A DNA stretch of 64,000 bases from Doryteuthis pealeii (taxonomy: Eukaryota; Mollusca; Cephalopoda; Myopsida; Loliginidae). Location of the stretch: the NCBI GenBank assembly GCA_023376005.1, contig CM042148.1:67518501-67582500 (forward strand), read 5' to 3'. Shown one piece after another: positions 46,101-50,659 of this stretch. Numbering within the stretch: position 1 is the first letter of the stretch; every line of letters starts with the position of its first letter. The position numbers and the translations under genes were made by a program. The notes beneath the pieces are model-generated. The model was not told where the DNA came from and ran no database searches. It saw only the letters and a list, made by a program, of their open reading frames with translations.

Positions 46101-47625
46101 AGAGTAACTTCCCCTTGTTTGTTTCACTTTGAGGAAGCAGTTTGTTTTGGTTGGTCATTTTTATTTCACTATAAATCTACACTGAAAATACGAATTTGTT
46201 TGAATCAATACAACTGCATGTGTTAACACGAAAATATCATAAAATGTGTTCTTAATTGTGCTTGCACATTATTTGAAATGAACTTAATTGTTATTAAGAA
46301 CACATTCTATGATATTTTCAGTGTGAATTTACGGTGAAATGAAAATGGCCGACCAAAACAAATGGCTTCCTCAAAGTGAAACAAACAAGGGGAAGTTACT
46401 CTCATTTATGTAGCTAATGTTCAGATTCCTAGAAATCTTTTATTACCAGATTTGTAACTTGCATATTACAATGTTATTTTTTTTTTAAGTATTAGCACTA
46501 AGTAAAAAAAATAAAGTCGTCGGGGTGGCCTAAAGTCAGTATCAGCCAATCAGCGAGGGAGTCTATCCCCTTTTCAATAGTGCTAGACCAAGGAGATTGT
46601 TTTAGCATCTGAGGTGGAGCGCCACACCTACCAACAGCTCCTTACTTTACCACACAGATCCCTGTGCTACTCATACGCTGAGTCGGCGAGGACCGATATC
46701 AAACTAGGAACCTTGTGGTTTCTAGCCGAACGCTCTACCGACTGAGCTAACCCAGCCCACACATATATATATTCTTTCAGAATTCAACTATTGGTCCTAT
46801 TTTTATTTATTTATTACTTATTTCAGTATATGACCAAAAAATGTTTGTCATACATGATAAAGAATTATTTTCCAATTTTTGCTATTCATAAATGTAACAC
46901 TTAAATTTTAAAATAAGACTGTTGTTAAAAATCAAGCCAACTTGTACTATTGTAGATCCTATTCCATCTGCTTTCCAACAAAGCAAAATTTATAGAAGGA
47001 CCATATAGAGCAACTCTCTTCTATATTGTTAAAGAGAAGTAGAAGTGAGTTTATACTGAAAGTTGGGCTCCATCTCACAAAATAACTGGTTTCAAAAAGA
47101 ATTTAAAAATTTTTTTTTTTTTTGTACACTGAAAACAACTTATTTTTCTTTATATTCTTTATTTTCTGAATGTTTTGAATTTTGTTCTGAATTTGGGTAC
47201 ATAAGAAAGAGTAAACGTTTAAGTTTTTATATATGAAAAAAAAAAAAAGGACAATTTTTATAATTCTATGTATGATTCAAATAAATATCAGAAAAAATCC
47301 TCTATATATATATATATATATTGTTTAATTTTGTATTTTACTTTCTAGTTTGGATGATCTAACAGTAAGACTGATAGTTTTGGAACGTGGACCTGAAGGA
47401 CTTGGCTTTTCTATTGTGGGTGGCCGTGGCAGCCCTCATGGAGACCTTCCTATCTATGTGAAGACAGTTTGTAGCAAAGGTGCAGCTGCAGTTGATGGGC
47501 AACTCAAACGTGGAGACCGCATCAAGGCAGTTAACGGGACAAGCCTAGATGGTGTTACACATGATGAAGCAGTTTCTATTTTGAAAAATGCTCAAGGGAA
47601 AGTTACTCTAACAGTGTCATCATAA
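11251..47625 (+). CDS. MPDZ: Multi-PDZ scaffold protein, C-terminal part (spliced, 12 exons)
   Basis: Spliced coding region: 11251-11341, 11487-11561, 12744-12849, 19374-19537, 20138-20221, 21102-21326, 23276-23392, 25547-25688, 33647-33816, 34566-34680, 45937-46042, 47349-47625. Every intron is GT/AG and phases agree throughout. The product is about 557 residues: a PDZ remnant (1-67) starting at its GFGF loop, PDZ10-like (about 121-206), PDZ11-like (219-305), a Ser/His/Lys linker, PDZ12-like (341-430), an acidic linker and PDZ13-like (469-554), ending in TLTVSS. Signature strings such as [24 protein letters not shown] and DTLLG followed by IIHEVY match vertebrate MPDZ in the same order (from memory, not computed). 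The family scaffolds tight-junction, polarity and signalling complexes by binding C-terminal peptides. PATJ is the alternative name, and an invertebrate gene may be co-orthologous to both. The N-terminal half lies outside the window, and the first exon carries frameshifts. Confidence 0.93.
11487..11561 (+). CDS. MPDZ: MPDZ exon 2 of window ([11 protein letters not shown])
   Basis: This 75-nt exon (25 codons, phase 0-0) has acceptor TTATAG and donor AAA|GTAAGT. It encodes the strand around PGDKILEID, the usual GD-x-I-L-x-V/I turn of a PDZ domain, and then the start of helix B. It is separated from exon 1 by only 145 bases. The inverted copy at 5605-5677 is two bases shorter. Confidence 0.9.
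11874..12168 (+). mobile_element. GC-rich SINE-like retroposon, right-arm copy
   Basis: The mirror of 5018-5300 with its 17-bp duplications at 11857-11873 and 12169-12185. It lies in the intron between exons 2 and 3. An open frame on its minus strand has no recognisable protein. Confidence 0.75.
12744..12849 (+). CDS. MPDZ: MPDZ exon 3 of window (end of PDZ, linker)
   Basis: The exon is 106 nt, phase 0 in and 1 out, with acceptor TTTTAG and donor GGAG|GTGAGT. It encodes helix B and the last strand ([17 protein letters not shown]), then a short linker. The split glycine codon (G|GT) continues at 19374. Within the palindrome's right arm this exon is intact. Its left-arm copy (4340-4443) lacks two bases. 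Confidence 0.92.
13067..13451. mobile_element. Foldback MITE with telomere-like loops, right-arm copy
   Basis: GGGCTGAACTTACACAAAGG is mirrored by CCTTTGTGCAAGTTCAGC. Internal CTAACCCTAACC-type runs lie at 13148-13205 and 13321-13360. Frames through it are not coding. Confidence 0.75.
13515..13890 (-). mobile_element. Possible retroelement leader/LTR remnant, right arm
   Basis: The mirror of 3290-3665. The + strand frame 13517-13729 (Leu-rich) is the reverse of this repeat, without support as a gene. Confidence 0.45.
14329..15180 (+). repeat. 31-bp tandem array, right arm
   Basis: About 27 units of the same 31-bp repeat (TTATAGTATGTGGCCTACC, TTTTTGATTC). Unit number and order differ from the left arm, with a partly duplicated unit near 15108-15121. 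A lone degenerate unit also lies at 15435-15455. Confidence 0.95.
15542..15762 (+). mobile_element. TTAA-flanked MITE, right-arm copy
   Basis: Starts TTAACTCTTAACATCCTGT and ends GAATGAGAGTTAA. Internal strings (AAGTTACCTGTTATTT, AACAAAGGCTATCATTTGG) define the family. TTAA at both ends suggests mobilisation by a piggyBac-type transposase. Confidence 0.75.
16584..16620 (+). ncRNA. Hammerhead ribozyme motif (type I, minimal)
   Basis: In order: stem I 5' strand AGCC (16584-16587); core CTGAAGA; stem II GC with loop TTTAT and GC; GAAA (16604-16607); stem III ACT / AGT around an AAT loop; cleavage doublet TA (16615-16616); stem I 3' strand GGTT. All catalytic positions and three helices are present, and 10.1-11.1 is the preferred G-C pair. 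Very short stem III is typical of hammerheads in Penelope-like elements. A (TA)n tract follows. The left-arm copy (515-554, minus) has an extra base in the core. Confidence 0.68.
16740..16780 (-). ncRNA. Hammerhead ribozyme motif (type I, minimal)
   Basis: Read on the minus strand: TTAC, core CTGATGA, stem II TGCT-TTC-AGCA, GAAA, stem III ACC-GCT-GGT, cleavage doublet TT, then GTAA pairing with the 5' TTAC. All three stems close. Position 10.1-11.1 is A opposite A, which should weaken activity. The copy at 353-393 in the left arm is identical in structure. Confidence 0.62.
17038..17085 (-). ncRNA. Hammerhead-like motif with GTC cleavage site
   Basis: Minus strand: GCC, core CTGAAGA, one unpaired T, a perfect 6-bp stem II (GATCTA / TAGATC, loop ATTAA), GAAA, stem III with one A-C mismatch around TGCA, canonical GTC, then GGC. 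Mirrored at 54-100. The extra T beside the core is shared by several other motifs here. Confidence 0.5.
17343..17418. repeat. (TG)n(TA)n microsatellite
   Basis: About 10 TG units followed by about 29 TA units, just left of the 17463 element. A (TA)n at 17801-17831 lies on its other side. Confidence 0.95.
17463..17803. mobile_element. Element with 58-bp terminal inverted repeats between TA tracts
   Basis: AATATAAAGATTTTGAAGGC...GTTGAATTTATTTAAC (17464-17520) is the mirror of 17746-17803. (TG)n/(TA)n lies to the left and (TA)n to the right. A hammerhead-core-like motif is on the minus strand at 17551-17574. Confidence 0.7.
18285..18812. repeat. Long foldback element, 148-bp inner arms
   Basis: 18352-18500 is mirrored almost perfectly by 18505-18655 (TTTTAGGCGGGCATATATG / CATATATGCCCGCCTAAAA). 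An outer pair (TTTATTCCAAATTATGCAAA and its mirror at 18777-18796) continues the symmetry but is offset by a TA microsatellite on the right. Confidence 0.85.
18680..18730. repeat. (TA)n microsatellite
   Basis: A TA run inserted in the right part of the 18285-18812 foldback. Confidence 0.95.
19374..19537 (+). CDS. MPDZ: MPDZ exon 4 (linker and start of PDZ10-like)
   Basis: The exon is 164 nt (phase 1 in, 0 out) after a 6.5-kb intron. A Ser/Thr-rich linker leads to [21 protein letters not shown], in which GLGL is the peptide-binding loop, followed by ADTLL. The same motif order opens PDZ10 of vertebrate MPDZ. It lies outside the palindrome and shows no frame errors. Confidence 0.95.
20138..20221 (+). 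CDS. MPDZ: MPDZ exon 5 (PDZ10-like middle)
   Basis: The exon is 84 nt, 28 codons, phase 0-0, with acceptor ATTATAG and donor GTG|GTACGA. It encodes [17 protein letters not shown] and [11 protein letters not shown]. The second string is the typical RL-x-x-GDQIL segment of a PDZ domain. The A at the third donor position with C at the fourth is a weaker donor than its neighbours. Confidence 0.95.
20497..20575. repeat. Short near-perfect hairpin
   Basis: CTTGAAAATTTCAGAGG ... and its mirror CCTCTGAAATTTTCAAG, with 38-39 bp arms and essentially no loop (centre AAGCTT). One mismatch. In the intron between exons 5 and 6. Confidence 0.85.
20703..20846 (-). mobile_element. TTAA MITE, truncated copy
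   Basis: Carries the family's internal part (TCTTTGATTTAAGAGAAAT, ATAACAGGTAACTTTAAATG) and one end (TTAAGAGTTAA). The other end is missing. Confidence 0.65.
21102..21326 (+). CDS. MPDZ: MPDZ exon 6 (end of PDZ10-like, start of PDZ11-like)
   Basis: The exon is 225 nt, 75 codons, phase 0-0. It finishes one PDZ ([20 protein letters not shown]), passes a short acidic bridge (TKEEDIYD) and starts the next with [20 protein letters not shown]. The very short inter-domain bridge and the [17 protein letters not shown] wording are hallmarks of the PDZ10-PDZ11 tandem in MPDZ-type proteins. Confidence 0.96.
22510..22672. mobile_element. Foldback dimer of SINE family 2 tails
   Basis: The left arm (GATGAGGCTTGATAATTAG, GGACTATTGTCCTCATCTTC) is mirrored by the right arm (GAAGATGAGGACAATAGTCC, AATAATCCAAATAATACTAAA) around 22590. 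The arms are the 3' ends of the SINE at 42578 and 44041 in head-to-head orientation. Confidence 0.75.
23276..23392 (+). CDS. MPDZ: MPDZ exon 7 (PDZ11-like middle)
   Basis: The exon is 117 nt, 39 codons, phase 0-0. A long T-rich tract (about 23217-23237) and TTTCAG precede it. It encodes [20 protein letters not shown] and the helix [17 protein letters not shown]. The donor is AAG|GTTTGT. A TA microsatellite and a SINE lie immediately downstream in the intron. Confidence 0.96.
23437..23486. repeat. (TA)n microsatellite
   Basis: About 24 TA units at the tail of the family 3 SINE, 45 bases after the exon 7 donor. Confidence 0.95.
23487..23712 (-). mobile_element. Short interspersed repeat, family 3
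   Basis: On the minus strand it starts near GGGGTCTAATGGTTTGAGAT and ends GGAGGAGTTTGGTAAA just before a (TA)n tract. It matches 59715-59930 in the opposite orientation. Both copies join a TA microsatellite at the same end, so the microsatellite probably grows from the element's tail. Confidence 0.65.
23817..24049 (-). mobile_element. TTAA-flanked MITE
   Basis: A 233-bp full-length copy: TTAACTCTTAACGTTCTATA at one end and CAGGATGTTAAGAGTTAA at the other. It lies in the intron after exon 7. Confidence 0.8.
24259..24488 (+). mobile_element. tRNA-derived SINE, family 1
   Basis: A head resembling a tRNA gene: A box TTTAGCTCGGTAGAGC, then B box GGTTTGATACC spaced as in a tRNA. A body follows that includes GCGTATGAGTAGCACAGGGA and CAATCTCCTTGGTCTAGCAC. 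The same sequence occurs inverted at 46513-46764. The tRNA part lacks a proper acceptor stem, so it is not a working tRNA. Confidence 0.85.
25547..25688 (+). CDS. MPDZ: MPDZ exon 8 (end of PDZ11-like, basic Ser/His linker)
   Basis: The exon is 142 nt, phase 0 in and 1 out. [15 protein letters not shown] closes PDZ11. What follows is a low-complexity linker rich in Ser, His, Gly and Lys ([14 protein letters not shown], then KSKGKHSR), probably disordered. It joins in phase to 33647, or alternatively to 29184. Confidence 0.94.
25957..26187 (+). mobile_element. Solo LTR-like element with 5-bp target duplication
   Basis: 231 bases with ends TGTTGTGAGG and CTATAACA, flanked by ATATT at 25952-25956 and 26188-26192. 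TG...CA ends and a 5-bp duplication are what an integrase leaves. No internal region or second LTR is present, so it is a solo LTR or a TRIM-type element. Confidence 0.7.
26218..26512 (+). mobile_element. GC-rich SINE-like retroposon, independent copy
   Basis: This is the same family as 11874-12168, about 80-85% similar by eye, at an unrelated intron site, which proves the element is dispersed. It shares TTATTGCCCAGTGCCTGAGG and the GGGTGG...CCCACATTAA block. Confidence 0.8.
26842..27437 (+). repeat. 47-bp tandem array (clean copy)
   Basis: About 12-13 nearly identical 47-bp units of the family seen at 8421-9537. A few units are internally deleted (near 26946 and 27038). It sits inside the 8-kb intron between the PDZ11 and PDZ12 exons. 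Confidence 0.95.
27438..28230 (+). mobile_element. Unique tail of the 47-bp-array element, copy 2
   Basis: Near-identical to 9538-10332. It has the same junction with the array and the same end point, so array and tail move as one unit. It contains a CTGATGA string (27669) bracketed by GGATAT and ATATCC, a weak hammerhead resemblance. Confidence 0.75.
28231..29183. other. Intron, no recognisable feature
   Basis: AT-rich unique-looking sequence between the array element and the candidate alternative exon. It ends in a strong pyrimidine tract. Confidence 0.6.
29184..29212 (+). CDS. Candidate alternative terminal exon (truncated isoform)
   Basis: A long pyrimidine tract ending in TTTTTTTTCAACAG precedes GTGGTCTCC. 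Joined to the phase-1 end of exon 8 it reads GGLPSSKSY and then stops at 29210-29212. An AATAAA lies about 90 bases further on (29299-29304). If used, the protein would end after PDZ11. No donor of quality follows, so it would have to be a last exon. Cryptic acceptors are common in T-rich introns, so this is a candidate only. Confidence 0.25.
29848..29966 (-). mobile_element. 3' tail of the same CR1-like LINE
   Basis: Matches 30604-30725 (TGTGTACAGTGCTCAGGTGC, CACCACAACTC, AGTCTCATGTCTAG). An (ATT)n-like tail lies at 29833-29850, as CR1/L2 elements often have at their 3' end. Confidence 0.75.
30606..31113 (-). pseudogene. CR1/jockey-like LINE reverse transcriptase, C-terminal fragment
   Basis: On the minus strand one frame reads [23 protein letters not shown]-type [17 protein letters not shown], then [15 protein letters not shown]. 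After a one-base frameshift it continues [10 protein letters not shown] and ALFKASML. This order (LPY-x-ERL, GLxSLxxRR, R-x-x-FF-x-x-RV-x-x-WN-x-LP-x-x-VV) is the end of a CR1/jockey-clade polyprotein. The 3' tail (GTACACAATAAATTT) recurs at 29848-29966. Dead by frameshift and 5' truncation. Confidence 0.82.
31997..32297. repeat. 300-bp direct repeat, copy 1 (upstream of PDZ12 exons)
   Basis: Starts CCTATCTGTCAG and ends GCCATAGTAGAA. About 97% identical by eye to 35977-36276. It is itself flanked by a roughly 65-bp direct repeat (CAATTGAAATAACATTCAA..., 31915-31975 and 32306-32375). Confidence 0.9.
32380..33646. other. Intron before PDZ12, no recognisable feature
   Basis: AT-rich, with no long repeat or frame. 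Branch-point and pyrimidine signals just before 33647 are ordinary. Confidence 0.6.
33647..33816 (+). CDS. MPDZ: MPDZ exon 9 (start of PDZ12-like)
   Basis: The exon is 170 nt, phase 1 in and 0 out. It encodes [17 protein letters not shown], then [19 protein letters not shown], which is the SLGLSIAGG loop with the long G-x-G insert seen in PDZ12 of MPDZ, and ends QTDKLK. A second possible acceptor (TTTCATAG, 33608) lies 38 bases upstream, but only the 33647 acceptor keeps the incoming phase without adding unrelated residues. Confidence 0.95.
34024..34344. mobile_element. DNA-transposon MITE, TTACTGTATTTGA family
   Basis: Inverted termini of about 25 bases: TTACTGTATTTGATGGCATA at the left and TATGCCGTCAAATACAGTAA at the right. 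321 bp, no coding capacity, in the short intron between the two PDZ12 exons. Superfamily not assigned. Confidence 0.75.
34566..34680 (+). CDS. MPDZ: MPDZ exon 10 (end of PDZ12-like)
   Basis: The exon is 115 nt, phase 0 in and 1 out, with acceptor GATTTAG and donor CATG|GTAAGA. It encodes [20 protein letters not shown] and the last strand [10 protein letters not shown]. Together with exon 9 it forms a 285-nt unit with phase 1 at both ends, so skipping both would preserve the frame. Confidence 0.95.
34963..35142. repeat. AT-rich foldback element
   Basis: GTTAGGTCATTCAAAACTTA is mirrored by TAAGTTTTGAATGACCTAAC about 35055. Arms of about 88 bases with a few mismatches. A smaller hairpin (34917-34962) abuts its left end. 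Confidence 0.85.
35977..36276. repeat. 300-bp direct repeat, copy 2 (downstream of PDZ12 exons)
   Basis: Same orientation and sequence as 31997-32297, preceded by a run of A. The two copies bracket exons 9 and 10. Confidence 0.9.
37190..38020 (+). pseudogene. RTE-like LINE reverse transcriptase fragment, interrupted
   Basis: Pieces in shifting frames read NFAD (remnant of the catalytic F-A-D-D), then after the hAT insertion [86 protein letters not shown] and TYRDGW-ER. These are the usual landmarks of RTE-type retrotransposon C termini (Y-L-G-S-x-I, V-L-L-Y-G-x-x-x-W, D-R-D-x-W-R). Stops and deletions show it is dead. It lies in the 11-kb intron. Confidence 0.82.
37256..37431. mobile_element. 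hAT-type MITE with 8-bp target duplication
   Basis: 176 bp with ends CAGGGGTTCCCAACC and GGGAACCACTG, typical of hAT elements, flanked by CTCTAATC at 37248-37255 and 37432-37439. It sits inside an RTE-like LINE fragment. It contains GGCCCA near both ends, with no transposase. Confidence 0.88.
38021..39499. other. Intron, no recognisable feature
   Basis: AT-rich sequence with a long T run at 39458-39481. Frames are short and unsupported. Confidence 0.55.
39500..39850. other. GC-richer unclassified block, probably an old repeat
   Basis: Composition rises above the AT-rich intron (GACCTGGGAGTAATGG, AGACTCAGCCACCGCCTC, GAGGCCTCTCGACCACTC). No frame, no tRNA box pair and no second copy in the window. 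Confidence 0.4.
39978..40252. repeat. Compound (TA)n microsatellite
   Basis: Three long TA runs (39985-40038, 40083-40115, 40134-40172) with (CA)n pieces and a short run at 40231-40250. All tyrosine/isoleucine frames here are repeat translation. Confidence 0.95.
40613..40832. mobile_element. Foldback MITE, ACCATATGACC family
   Basis: GGACCATGTGACTTTAGGCA to AAGGTATATGGTCC, with arms ACACCATCAAAATCCAG / CAGATTTTGACGGTGT. A diverged member in the 11-kb intron. Confidence 0.7.
40926..41266 (+). mobile_element. 5S-rRNA-derived SINE (SINE3-like), interrupted
   Basis: 40926-41002 and 41220-41266 together read like a 5S rRNA gene: TTGAAAGCACTGGTTC, ATTACTGAAGTTAAGCAG, GATGAGCCTG, TTTAGATGGATGACC, AGCAGGTACTATAAG. 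These include the internal A-box and C-box regions used by TFIIIA and Pol III. It continues into a tail (TGGCATTAAATGACC, GGTTGATATGCC, 41291-41335) that recurs at 42494-42545, so it is a SINE head and not a stray 5S gene. It is degenerate and interrupted by a MITE. Confidence 0.78.
41003..41219 (+). mobile_element. TTAA-flanked MITE inside a 5S-derived SINE
   Basis: A 217-bp copy including both TTAA ends. It splits a 5S-rRNA-like sequence exactly where the 5S has GGCCTGGTTAGTACTTGGATG. Removing the element and one TTAA rejoins GAGCCTGTTAATATTTAGATG, which shows both the boundaries and the target duplication. Confidence 0.88.
41800..42050. mobile_element. Foldback repeat around 41920
   Basis: AGTACTTCTTCATTATTTGG ... 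at the left is mirrored by CAAATAATGAAGAAGTACT at the right. The arm core is CCAGTCGTCTGG(C/T). Small TA tracts bound it on both sides (41741-41773, 42055-42077). Confidence 0.7.
42115..42232. repeat. Short foldback
   Basis: GAAAGAAAATGTTGAATGGAT ... ATTGATTTAA is mirrored by TTAAATCAATTATCCATTCA ... TTTCCTTTC around 42170. It directly follows the TA tract after the 41800 element. Confidence 0.65.
42494..42555 (+). mobile_element. SINE tail fragment (same family as the 5S-SINE tail)
   Basis: TTGGCATTAAATGACCCACA and GGTTGATATGCCGTTAAAC match 41289-41335. It is a truncated 3' end of the family. Confidence 0.6.
42578..42910 (+). mobile_element. tRNA-derived SINE, family 2 (A and B boxes present)
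   Basis: A-box-like TAGCCTAGTGGATAAAG and B box GGTTCAATCCT (42650) head a body ending ATTGTACAGATAACAATGAA...CAAATAATACTAAAT. The tail carries CTGAAGA plus a pairing stem and GAAA. A sister copy is at 44041-44372. The inverted-dimer elements at 22510, 45085 and 55038 are built from this SINE's 3' half. Confidence 0.75.
42911..44040. other. Intron between two SINE copies, nothing seen
   Basis: AT-rich, no inverted repeat or frame. A short GGGTGACCCAGACTTTTGG block at 43895 may be a scrap of the 3743 foldback family. Confidence 0.5.
44041..44372 (+). mobile_element. tRNA-derived SINE, family 2, second copy
   Basis: About 95% identical by eye to 42605-42905 but without the A-box region. It carries an extra block (CGATTATAACAAGAAGGTTCC, 44223-44250) missing from the first copy. 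Confidence 0.75.
45085..45397. mobile_element. Foldback dimer of SINE family 2 tails
   Basis: The same palindromic design as 22510-22672 with a longer centre, including GTATTTCTTGTCGGACTCAG and its mirror near 45285-45300. Open frames in it (e.g. 45172-45399) are repeat translations and not a gene. Confidence 0.75.
45937..46042 (+). CDS. MPDZ: MPDZ exon 11 (acidic linker)
   Basis: The exon is 106 nt, phase 1 in and 2 out, after an 11.3-kb intron. The encoded linker ([19 protein letters not shown], then [13 protein letters not shown]) has a Pro/Ser part and an acidic, probably helical part. It corresponds in place to the PDZ12-PDZ13 linker of MPDZ. A 387-bp palindromic MITE starts 25 bases after its donor. 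Confidence 0.92.
46067..46453. mobile_element. Palindromic MITE next to a splice donor
   Basis: Arms of about 190 bases (AAATCTGGTAATCTGAACATT to its mirror ending TTACCAGATTT) around 46260. Related in its core (CAATACAACTGC, TATCATAAAATGTGTTC) to 63195-63470. The left end lies 25 bases from the exon 11 donor. Confidence 0.8.
46513..46764 (-). mobile_element. tRNA-derived SINE, family 1, second copy
   Basis: Read on the minus strand it begins GGGTTAGCTCAGTCGGTAG, which is closer to a tRNA A box than the other copy, with B box AGTTTGATATC. The body is shared with 24259-24488. It lies in the intron before the last exon. Confidence 0.85.
47349..47625 (+). CDS. MPDZ: MPDZ last exon (PDZ13-like and stop)
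   Basis: The exon is 277 nt including the TAA at 47623-47625, phase 2 in. It encodes a complete PDZ domain: [68 protein letters not shown], then SS and stop. The [10 protein letters not shown] string and the end only two residues after the last beta strand are as in vertebrate MPDZ. The acceptor is TTTCTAG. Confidence 0.97.
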
Positions 47626-48713
47626 TATGATTGGTCATTATGAATGGAATCTGAATGCATTTGGACCCTTGTCACCTTCCAAAATTTTTAAACAACACTT
47701 CTGTTCAGTGGTAAATTAGAATTGAACAAAAGACATTACTCATTTACTTACTATTTATTTTAATAAGCATCTTTTAAATATAATTCAAATTTTTATCCGG
47801 AAATTGTATATTTCATTTTCCCATCAGTTCATTTATCCTTTTCAATCTTTCTGTAACTCTTTGACAATACTGTCACCTATTTTTCAAGTTGTTACCATTT
47901 CACTAAGAACCCTTGAGAAATTGCTGAAGTTTAATTTTAAACTGGAAATTACAAAAAACAAAACAAAAAAAACAAACCTTTTTATCCAATTTAATCTTCA
48001 AATGTAATTTTTTTAAAATATTTCATAGTTAATCAACTGTATTCACATATACATGCATACACACATTCAAGAGAAAAGTTTTAAAGCAAAAATAGGAATA
48101 GAAAATTATGCAAATGGATGTATAATTTCACATTTTATGATTCAATCTTTTCTGCTGAAAATAACTTTTGAACATGAAATGTGTGTCTTGAGACATCTTA
48201 ATCTACAAAACTACTTGGAAAACATTGTCATTTGAATTAAATAAAGATTAGTTGAAGAAGGAATCCAATTTGGAATCAACCTTTGAAAATATCTACATTC
48301 AAGAATTTCAGGTGTTCCAGTTTCTTAATAAAACTGTAACACTCACCAATCAATCACTGAAATAATATATTTTCACTGAAATAGTAAATAAAGAATTATT
48401 TCTAATATATTTTATTCTTTGTTCAAAATTTGCAGTATTTTAAAAGAATGGCAATTTGAAAAAAAAATGACAGCTGCATATATTACTTTAAGAACCAGTT
48501 TAAATAATTTTGTCTGGTTATGGTTGCACATAATTCACAAGGCATGACATTTTTAAAGAAAAAAAAACTGCATCTTTCAGCTTGTACATATTTTTTTAAA
48601 CATTATAAAAGATTTACAAAAACCTATTCACTAGTTTACCAAAATATAATTTTTTTTGCTCCATTTGCTGTTATGTCTATATGTGAACAAATTTCTTAGT
48701 AAGTATCAATAAA
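47626..48713 (+). other. 3' UTR of the MPDZ-like gene (extent uncertain)
   Basis: This is AT-rich sequence without coding potential directly after the stop. AATAAA polyadenylation signals lie at 48240-48245, 48327-48332 and 48708-48713. Which is used cannot be told from sequence alone. I see no dispersed repeat inside it, unlike almost all flanking DNA, which supports its being retained transcript. Confidence 0.5.
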
Positions 48714-50338
48714 GAAATTAATATTCAGCTTGGAAAGATTTCCCATTACACATGCTGTTACCAAATCTTAATAACATGCCTTCCAAAACATTTACAAAAC
48801 TCTATAGTAAAGAATATGTATATAGCTTATGCTATTTTATTTCTCTTTTGCTGATACATATTTTATTAAGTCAGCTCAAAAGCATATAAGAAGATTAAAA
48901 TTTAATTCCTCGATTATTTAGTTATGGTTTGAAAAGTATGATTTAATCCTCTATACTTGAATATATTTTTGTGTGTATGCTTGTGTGTGTGTATGTGTGT
49001 GTTGTGCCTTCATCCACCATTTGTGGACACTAGAAAACAAATGAGTACTCTCACATTTTAAAACATTTAAAACAGCTAATACTGCAGATATGTACTGATG
49101 ATATTTGTGGATTGTATCTGCTGATTGTTCATTTTATCAAAAAAATCCAAATTTTTATTATTGTATCCATTTTCAATTAGTGGAACAATGATTTAAAAAA
49201 AACAACAAAAAACAAAACAGCTTTTCCCTTTATTTGTTTTAAACAACTATTTTACTATTTCTAGCGAATAATTTTCAAGAAGTCTAGTTATTAGTTGATC
49301 AGGTTACCTCATCATGTCAATTTAAAGATAATTTTACTGTGACTATTAAAATAGTCAATACTAAAAAAAAATTAATATGCATTATCCTTTTTTCTGTAAA
49401 TAACAAAATCATAATTGGTTTTGTAGATTTATGTTTAAAGCTGACATATTTATGTTTACTTATTTTCCTTTGTTTAGATATTTAGCATCTTATCAAATTT
49501 CCTTCTTTTAGAATAAATTTTACAGCTTTTGCTTTGGAGCTGGATTTAAAAAAATAAAAAAATACCTCAAAGTTTTAAAAATGTACTTATTCATATAGAG
49601 TATTTCTAAGATGATTTATTAAATATATGGTTTAGTATTCATGGATTCTTTTATCTTTTATAAATATAATATATATATATTTTATAAATGTACTGATGCT
49701 GTTCTTGTTAATCTAAAATTGCTATAATACAAACTTATATTTGTAATATAAAAAGTAAATTATTACAGTTAAATTGATTGGAATTTTTTGATTTAAATAC
49801 AGTCAAGACTTTCAAATTAAAATGATTATTTAGCTTTTTATTCACTTAAAATCAATCGTCTAATTTGGTTTCAATTTTTAAAATAAAGGTGTTTCTTTTT
49901 TTTCTTTAATGATTAGCAGTTATGTATAAGTGTTCAAAATATAAGGAATTGTATATCATGGTTGTGAGGAAAATTTATTTTATGCAATCTATTACTATAT
50001 GCAATTGATTTGAATTAATTTTATTATAAATACATTTTTAACATTTCGTTGTATATCTACCTGATGTGTAAATGTTCATCCAAATTTTTAAAATACTTCA
50101 TTTTACTATTATTCCACACATTATTCTAACTAGTTGTTTTTGTTTATCTTTGTCACTTGACCAGTGTATTCTTTGGTCTTTCACAGGTGTACAATTCGTT
50201 TTTTTCTTTTATAAATAGTTAAATCTAAGTATCAAAGTGTTTCAATTTATAACATTCCCTAATGATGAAAGTAACTATTTTTTTATACAGAACAGATTAT
50301 ATTGATAAAAATTCAAATGTAAACTTGCATGTGCTGGT

Positions 50339-50376
<38 letters not shown>
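48714..50376. other. 3' flank, nothing seen
   Basis: AT-rich, with a (GT)-rich patch at 48972-49002. No gene or dispersed repeat recognised. Confidence 0.55.
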
Positions 50377-50378
<2 letters not shown>

Positions 50379-50548
50379 GACAGTTTAAACCTATTGACAT
50401 GATTCAACTGTGCTTGTATATCCTCCCAAAATATGAAGGTGTAATCTACATATCTGAGCCAGATTGTTAGCTTTAAAAGAATTCCATAGTAATATTTGAT
50501 ATCAGATATCACTAGCAACAATGGTATATTGGATCCCAATTGAGACAC
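50377..50548 (-). pseudogene. Penelope-like reverse transcriptase remnant
   Basis: The minus-strand frame contains TIWLRYVDYTFIFWEDIQAQ, the W-x-R-Y-V-D-D-T-F motif of Penelope-like elements with the second catalytic Asp changed to Tyr. The preceding QLGSNIPLLLVISDIKY resembles the G-S-x-L-S-P-x-L-x-x-I-Y region. It is cut at one end by a TA tract (50344-50375). Confidence 0.6.
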
Positions 50549-50659
50549 ATAACTTCAACATTTTCATTAGTTTATTTTTTTATAGGTTTTCTCATACTAC
50601 TGATAACTAAACACAAATTGGTGAAGAGATATATCATCTCTCTCTCTCTCTCTCTCTCT

